This document shows positions 58,213 through 64,000 of a stretch of DNA of 64,000 nt, in pieces. Origin of the DNA: Pleurostoma richardsiae (taxonomy: Eukaryota > Ascomycota > Sordariomycetes > Calosphaeriales > Pleurostomataceae). The position numbers and the translations under genes were made by a program. Under the pieces are notes generated by a model, which saw nothing but the letters and a program-made list of their open reading frames with translations, was not told where the DNA came from and did not search any database. The stretch covers positions 186,001 through 250,000 of the forward strand of contig JANBVO010000039.1 in assembly GCA_030052745.1 (NCBI GenBank). The letters are read 5' to 3'. Within the stretch, counting starts at the first letter, position 1; each line of letters starts with the position of its first letter.

Positions 58213-60510
58213 ATGGACCTCAGTTCGCTCGAGCAGTCTGCGTCCAAGCGTCGCAAGTTCCGGATTCAGTCCGAGTTCGGGCGCGCCCGGCAGTGGAGGA
58301 GCCGCAAGAGTCGCCCCTGTGACGCCTGTCGGCGGCGGAAGACAGCATGCATCATTGACACGCGACCGCCTTGTGAGTGGATCTCTCCAAATGTACTCTC
58401 TCTGTCTCAAAGTAAAAGCGCGCTCACACTGCATGCATAGGTCGCTTCTGTCGCGGCAAGGGACTGGACTGCCGAGCAACATCCGACTCGGAGCATCCGA
58501 AACCCGCTGAGCACAGGGAACCTCCGGCCGTTGTCGAAACGTCCGCGGTGGATGAGCAGCCGCTACCCGAGATCGAGCTCGTTCCAGCCGTGAATCCTGC
58601 ACAACCGGCTGTCGGTCTTACTGGCGCTCCATCGCCGCCCTGGACTATCGTCAATGACGATGCGCTCGAGATTCAGCAGATTGTGACCAGCCCGGACGAG
58701 GCCGTAGTTGCGCTCCCGATCAATACCCAAAGTCGGGCTCGCACCCGGCGGGCGGCCCTGTACACCCTGGAAGACGGTGTCAACCTCACAGCTCACTCGA
58801 TGGGGCTCTCCGGCGAGCAAGACACGGAGCTCCTGGCCTCGTTCCGCTCCGCAGTGATGAACGAGGTCAATCGCGTCGATGCCGACATCATCCAGGTCTG
58901 TCCCGGCGACCTCACCGGAAACCGACCCCCGGTGCATTTCTCCATGCTCCACGACGAGTTCGCCCCGCTGGACAACGTTGCGAAGCAAGCTGCGTCCAAC
59001 CGTATCGAGGCCGCCGTAGACGGCCATGCTGATGGTCTCGTCCGTCTTTACTTCAAGCATGTGCACCCCGTGTATCCTGTGCTGTCGAAAACGCGGTTCC
59101 TGCGGGCATATTCTGACGACAAGACTGCCATCCCGGCATCAGTACGCGGGGCAGTCTACGGGCTGGCGTCCAATTTCTGGCGACAGGATCCGGAGATGTC
59201 GCAGACGCTGGGCTTCAACCAGCATGAACTCTTCGAAGACGCCCTGGGGTCCCTCCAGAGAGAATTCCATGGGCCGAACCTGTGGACACTGCAGGCATGT
59301 CTCCTGCTCATACACGAGAACCCAGCAGAGAACGCCACGATTGAAAGTCCACGGGTGTGGACGCTGTCATCCCAGGCGGTGGCTTGCGCACAGATGATCG
59401 GCCTCCACCGAGACCCGGCGGAATGGAACATCGCGCCGTGGGAGAAATGCATGCGCAGAAAGCTGTGGTGGGCCACGTTCGCCGCCGATGTGTGGTCGTC
59501 CGTCTGCCACGGCAACCCGCCTCACATATACCGCGAGTCGTTCACGACTGCCAGCCTGACCATGGAAGATATGGCCTTTGATGAAGATGTTCCTCTTGAG
59601 CTGAGGCATCTCATTGACGAGAGCAGTACTGGCTTGGATATCTCTGCCAGTGCACGGTTCTATGAAGGGATTGCGGTGAGCCGCGTAGTCCATGAGCTAC
59701 TCCTGTCTTCCTAGTATGTCTTCTCCAAGAATTGTGTCATGCCATGATCCCACTTAGCTCACGTTGCCCAGCACGGACGTCAGATACGAAGAGTCCATGC
59801 AGGATCCTTTGGTGAGGGAGAATACGCTTCTAGGACTACGCACGAAGCTGCATAATTGGGAGTCCTTGCTTCCGCGGTGCGTCACGATGAACAGTGCCCT
59901 GCCGGCACCTCACCTGAACAACGGCAAGCCTCCTGCCACTTCCTGCGACGTGTTATTCGTTACTAACTTTAGGCAGCTCCCGTACACCTATCCTTCTACA
60001 GCGCCGTGGCGCTCCTCTTCCGCGCCCTCATGAGCCCAGTCACGAAGGCAGCGAAGAGGGATCCAACCTCTAACCTACGGCGGTACTTCAACGCCGCTGT
60101 CAAAGACTTCGCTCCGTTCACAGATTTTATGAACGAGATATCGCCCGAATGTCTTCACGCTTTCTGGGGACTGCGTAAGTTTGCTTCGTCTTCCCTTACT
60201 CAAGCCGTCGCAGACTGACAGGTCAATCCCAGATGCTCGATCACAGCTGATCCTCTGCGGCAACTTCCTTATCTATCTGTTCCTACTGGCTCCGGATCCC
60301 GAGCAGGTCCAGGACACTTTCCAGCTCCTCGGGCGATTCCACGATTCGCTACAGCGGCTGAGCGCGGTGGCCGACAAGGTCGCCATTAACCTCCTTCGGC
60401 CAGTCGCTCTACGCATCGACTCATTCTTCACGCAGGCGGCCCAGATCATGCGGACGGGTCCTCAGACGGCTGCGGTCCCGGCAAGGGCAATAGATAGCGG
60501 TGGGACGTAA
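58213..60510 (+). CDS. Zn2Cys6 regulator beside nucleobase-salvage genes
   Basis: Exons 58213..58372, 58441..59713, 59772..~59880, 59973..60174 and 60233..60510 give about 673 aa. The zinc cluster (CDACRRRKTAC .. CRFCRGKGLDC, residues ~36-64) is split by intron 1. The Fungal_trans domain starts near LVRLYFKHVHPVYPVLSKTRFL and includes WTLSSQAVACAQMIGLHRDP and MRRKLWWATFAADVW, a classic fungal regulator pattern. The end of exon 3 is uncertain. The frame needs a phase-0 donor: GTCACG at 59881 gives a 92-nt intron, while GTG at 59950 would leave a 23-nt intron with a perfect TACTAAC. It lies directly upstream of the 2OG oxygenase on the same strand and near the permease, so it is a likely local regulator, in the style of UaY/PPR1. 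Confidence 0.85.
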
Positions 60511-61046
60511 TGTCTCGGCTTAAGTCATTAATGAGACACCTCCACGTTATCGCACTATCATGATCGCGTTCCCCGCTTGCGTCGCGCCCCCATACTTCCG
60601 CAATTCCGTACTCTTGCGATACGATAGGGGTGGACCCGCCGGCCAACCTGGCCAACTGTTGCGTGCTCGTAATTCCATTTGTTGGCCGATCGCGATAGGC
60701 TGGCGATACAATGTGGTGGAGCTGGCCTCTGAACGCCAGGTCTCGGCAAGTCGACCGATGCAGGAGCTTACTGTCGGCCGATCGGTTAACTACGAGCATC
60801 GCCGTCTCGATCTTCCCCGCGCTCATGGATCGCTCTCCATTGGAGAGGCTTCCGGCATCAGATAACAACATCAGGCGATTATCATCGGCAGGTGTAGATA
60901 TCATCGCGATGTTTTATGTATAATGCGCTTCTTCCGTTTAATTCATGAACAGATGCGCTCGCTAGACCATTCATTCTGACTTTGTCTGACTATTCAACTT
61001 GATAACATCTTGCTACCTCCCAAATAGCCTCAAGCCTCTGCAAAAC
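60511..61046. promoter_or_regulatory. Promoter of the 2OG oxygenase, GATA and CGG motifs
   Basis: 536 bp. HGATAR motifs occur at 60622..60627, 60693..60698, 60860..60865 and 61000..61005. The 9-mer GGCCGATCG occurs twice (60684..60692 and 60776..60784). Between them, CGG and CCG triplets face each other across 8 bp (60744..60757). Together they suggest nitrogen control plus a Zn2Cys6 input; both are inferred from sequence. Confidence 0.4.
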
Positions 61047-62130
61047 ATGGCCGTTGATGCTAAGCCAACGTCAGGAATCCCGGTCATTGACCTCGGGCTG
61101 CTCAGGACAGATTCACCCGACGATGCCACGGCGGTAGGAAAGGCAGTGTATGAGGCGTTCAGAGACATTGGCTTCGCATATCTCACCAACCATGGCATCC
61201 CTCAGGAGATAGTAGACGAGGCGTTCCAGTGGGTATGTTAGCTCGGCGAATACTTCAACGCCCGGCAGAGGCTGATATACACGACTACAGAGTGCCAAGT
61301 TCTTCGCCCTTCCCCAAGCCGTAAAGAACAAGGCGCCGCATCCCCCGTACGGATGGTGGCACCGCGGGTACTCCGGCATCGGCAGGGAGAAGGTCGTGCA
61401 GATGGTGTTCGACGAGGCGAGCATCGGCGAGCTGCGCAAGGTGCCCGACTTCAAGGAATCCTTCGAGCTGGGGCGGGAGGACGACGAGAAGACACCCAAC
61501 ATCTGGCTGCCGGACGACGACCTACCCGGCTTCCGCGGCTTCTTCAGCAAGTTCTTCGAGCGCGGGTACCAGTTGGAGCTGGAGCTGCTGCGGGCCATCG
61601 CCATCGGCATGGGGCTCGATGAGAAGTACTTCTGGGAGTACCACACGAAGAAAGACAACCAGATCCGCCTGCTTCACTACCCGCCGGTCGAGGAGGAGCT
61701 ACTGAGGGGTGGCAAGATGGAGCGGATTGCGGCGCACACAGACTTCGGTACCATGACGCTTCTGTTCCAGGACGAGGTGGGCGGGCTAGAGGTCGAGGAC
61801 ATCCACGAGAAGGGCAAGTTCAACCCCGCCCCGTACATCCCCGGGGCGGTGGTTGTCAACATCGGTGACTTCCTCCAGCGGTGGAGCAATGACACGCTCA
61901 AGTCAACGCTGCATCGGGTGAGGGCGCCGCCGTTGGTCGAGAAGGAGGGCGAGGACGAGGGCAAGGGGAAGATCAGCCGGGCAAGGTACTCTATCCCGTA
62001 CTTTGTGACGGCGGATCGGGAGAAGATCATCGACTGTCTCCCTGGGTGCTTCGGGCCGGATAAGCCCAAGAAGTACGAGCCGATCAATAGCGGCGAGTAT
62101 ATCTCGAGGCGACTTAACGCCACGTACTAA
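61047..62130 (+). CDS. 2-oxoglutarate/Fe(II) dioxygenase, thymine-dioxygenase-like
   Basis: Two exons (61047..61232, 61291..62130) give 341 aa. The N-terminal DIOX_N region (IPVIDLGLLR .. GFAYLTNHGIPQEIVDEAF) precedes the jelly-roll core. Iron ligands are H211 and D213 in HTDFGTMTLLFQD and H270 in TLHRV; 2-oxoglutarate is held by R294 and S296 in RYSIPYF. The overall pattern, including GYSGIGREKV and LRLLHYPPV-type sequence (IRLLHYPPVEE), resembles fungal isopenicillin-N-synthase-like enzymes that include thymine-7-hydroxylase. The likely reaction is oxidation of a small substrate such as thymine, with succinate and CO2 as by-products. The neighbouring NCS1 permease supports a nucleobase substrate. 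Other small heterocycles remain possible. Confidence 0.9.
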
Positions 62131-62579
62131 AGGGTTGTATGTATGTAATAATCGATAAACTTCAATAACTGAGCCGTGTGCCATCATAACTTGTCGACCT
62201 GAGCGCTTTTTGATACGCCTTAACACATCTTATAGTCCCGATATCCATCAGAACGCAGACCAGGCCGCAATATGGTGGTTTAGAACCTTAGAAGGGTGAG
62301 AAGCTTCTAGCTACTTCAACTCGTCTAAGTATCGTCATGACAGACAATGGTTTTCAAGTAGCCCAATCGAGCAACAGAGATACTCCATTTAACATGTCCA
62401 TTGATCTATATTAAAGTGGGCACAGAGGTATCTGGATTGATGTACTCTAAAAGGTGCATGGTAAGAACGAGAAAGATGGCAACATCTGCCAAAGCTAGTG
62501 AAAGCGGTGCAACGTGCGATCAAGCGAGAATATGCACAAGGATAAAGAGGCACCGCTAGAACGGAGTCGGTCTCCAAAC
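62131..62579. other. Intergenic between convergent genes
   Basis: 449 bp holding the 3' ends of the oxygenase and permease genes. No gene seen. Confidence 0.35.
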
Positions 62580-64000
62580 TCAAGCCTTGAGAGTTGCCTC
62601 CACCTCAACTCGATCGCTACCCTGGGGTGTCGACCTGCCGTCAATGACGTCGTCATTCTCGATAAATGGTACATCGATGCCCAAGCCAGGAACAGGGAAG
62701 AAGTAGCTTAGGGCAATGAAGACGACGAAGCTGATAGCGAGGCCAACGAGGAATGTCAGGTTGTAGAGCCGGATCCAACCCGTCCACTGCGAACCAGTGT
62801 ATCCATTGACCGTGGCAACGAGACCGGCTGTCCAACGATTGTCAGAGGCCTTGTTCTCCGGCAACGATAGGGGGGGCATGTATTTGAAACTTACGCAGGA
62901 GTGGCCACATGCCCGCAGCGAATGCCACGAAGGCCTTCCAGTTGAAGCCGGAGTTGAACCAGTAGATCGAGCTGCTGTCGCCGATGTACAGTTCGTTCAC
63001 CTTAAGCTTGCACCGGCGCACTACGTGGTAGTCCGCAAGCATCACTCCACTAATGTCACTCCAGGTCAGCATGCGAACACAGATGGAACCTAAGGCAGCG
63101 ACTTACGTAGCTGGCGCCATAAAAACGCCGAATCCGCTCAGTACAGACAAGAACTTTGTGGCTGTGCTCAGGAGTTGCCAGGGCCTAGCCTTTAAATCAG
63201 TATGCTTGCGTTGATGCTGGTCTTGGATGAGAAATGACTTACTGCGTAGCAATGCCGATGCAGGCCATGATATAGCTGCCGCGGATGATATTGATGTACT
63301 TCGGACACAGTCCGGCCATGTCCATACCGGTAGCGACCGAGTTCAGCACGACGGAGATCTTCGCACCGTTAGTTCAGTCTGCCTTCTTCCACAGGTGCAC
63401 ATGGGGACCGCAATATCTTACCGAGAACTGCGAAGTGACGCATCCCAGACTAGCAAAGAAAACTCCCGCCCTGGCTCTAGGGCTCGAGTGATAATGCTCC
63501 TGCACCGCGGCAAGAAGGTAGATGGGGTTCCAAATGATCTCGTCGCCTCCCAGGATGTCGTGGGCCGCACTGGTCACGACAATGCCGATGATGGCAGTGA
63601 CGGCAATGGTGAGAGGTGCAGCTACGAGCTGAGAGAGCGTCGGTGCGGTCTTCCGCTTAGCATACCTCGTCCAGTCGGACTGACCCAAAGTGCCAGCACC
63701 CCAAGCTCCGAGGATTGCGGTAATGCCGAACATGAAGCTCCATCCGACGGACGTCGTGCTACCAGGCTCGTGGAACATGGATCCTGCACCCCCTGCTTGC
63801 GAGACGCTCCTGATGCGGTGTTAGCGGACATGACTATCAGCCGACCCTAGGCGCCATTGCTCACGTACCAAGCAAGGCAACCTATGCAGGTGCCCGCAAA
63901 GAAGAGGAAGCAGACGACAAAAGGTATCTGCAGTCTCTCTGGCTTGATTAAAATCCCCGGAATGAAGGCACACATCCAGATGAGCAGGCCGATGAAGTCC
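62580..64000 (-). CDS. NCS1 nucleobase permease (Fur4/Dal4-like), 5' end missing
   Basis: Six exons seen on the minus strand (63869..>64000, 63422..63809, 63243..63358, 63107..63184, 62895..63058, 62580..62827); the gene runs off the window end, so the N-terminus is absent. The visible part covers roughly helices 5-12: WSFMFGITAILGAWGAGTLGQSDWTRYAKR, NSVATGMDMAGLCPKYINIIRG, DISGVMLADYHVVRR and WFNSGFNWKAFVAFAAGM, all typical of the NCS1 family for uracil, uridine, allantoin or related compounds. It should be a plasma-membrane proton symporter. It converges on the 2OG oxygenase. The last 30 residues are polar and acidic. The substrate cannot be fixed from this part. Confidence 0.92.

Noticed and set aside
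1-64000. CRISPR arrays, prokaryotic operons, insertion sequences
   Set aside because: No direct-repeat/spacer arrays and no bacterial gene organisation; intron-rich genes show the DNA is eukaryotic.

Overview
The window reads as nuclear DNA of a filamentous ascomycete, most likely an Aspergillus or close Eurotiales relative. The genes carry short introns (mostly 50-100 nt) with GT..AG ends and CTAAC/CTGAC-type branch points. Gene families typical of that group are present: Zn2Cys6 regulators, a CBM1-GH5 mannanase, an HsbA-type secreted protein, a multicopper oxidase, a PMC1-type calcium ATPase and a Dal5-like transporter. The species was not determined. All gene models below were built by hand from splice signals, frame and family resemblance; reading-frame arithmetic was checked across each exon junction.

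Layout. 0-9.4 kb: a multispan membrane protein; a divergent pair made of a Thr-rich GPI-type cell-surface protein and a membrane-anchored, catalytically altered aspartic-protease-like protein; a tRNA-Arg(ACG); a secreted CBM1-GH5 mannanase; a small membrane protein. 10.4-17.4 kb: a glycine-rich-domain (GRDP/DUF1399) protein with a GC-AG intron, then an MFS sugar transporter. 17.5-24.8 kb: a large 5-oxoprolinase/hydantoinase divergent from a Dal5-like permease, with seven GATA motifs between them. 24.8-28.3 kb is gene-poor. 28.3-33.4 kb: a laccase-like multicopper oxidase, a short-chain dehydrogenase and an 8-Cys secreted protein of unknown function. 34.6-39.0 kb: a Zn2Cys6 regulator divergent from a fructosyl-amino-acid-oxidase-like flavoenzyme. 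39.5-44.2 kb: a tiny membrane protein and the calcium P-type ATPase. 44.2-48.1 kb is gene-poor. 48.1-52.2 kb: a 13-exon large GTPase with an FG-rich N-terminus. 54.3-54.9 kb: an HsbA-like secreted protein. 55.4-64 kb: an unrecognised protein, a Zn2Cys6 regulator, a thymine-dioxygenase-like 2OG oxygenase, and the C-terminal part of an NCS1 permease running off the window end.

How genes may work together (inference). The regulator, 2OG oxygenase and NCS1 permease at 58-64 kb look like a small nucleobase (thymine/uracil) salvage group. The oxoprolinase-permease pair looks like uptake plus ring opening of a cyclic nitrogen source under nitrogen control. The regulator-oxidase pair at 34-39 kb may be a regulator with its target. 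The most unusual single gene is the GTPase, whose conserved P-loop is cut by an intron and whose N-terminus resembles an FG-nucleoporin segment. No CRISPR array, insertion sequence or intact transposon was seen.
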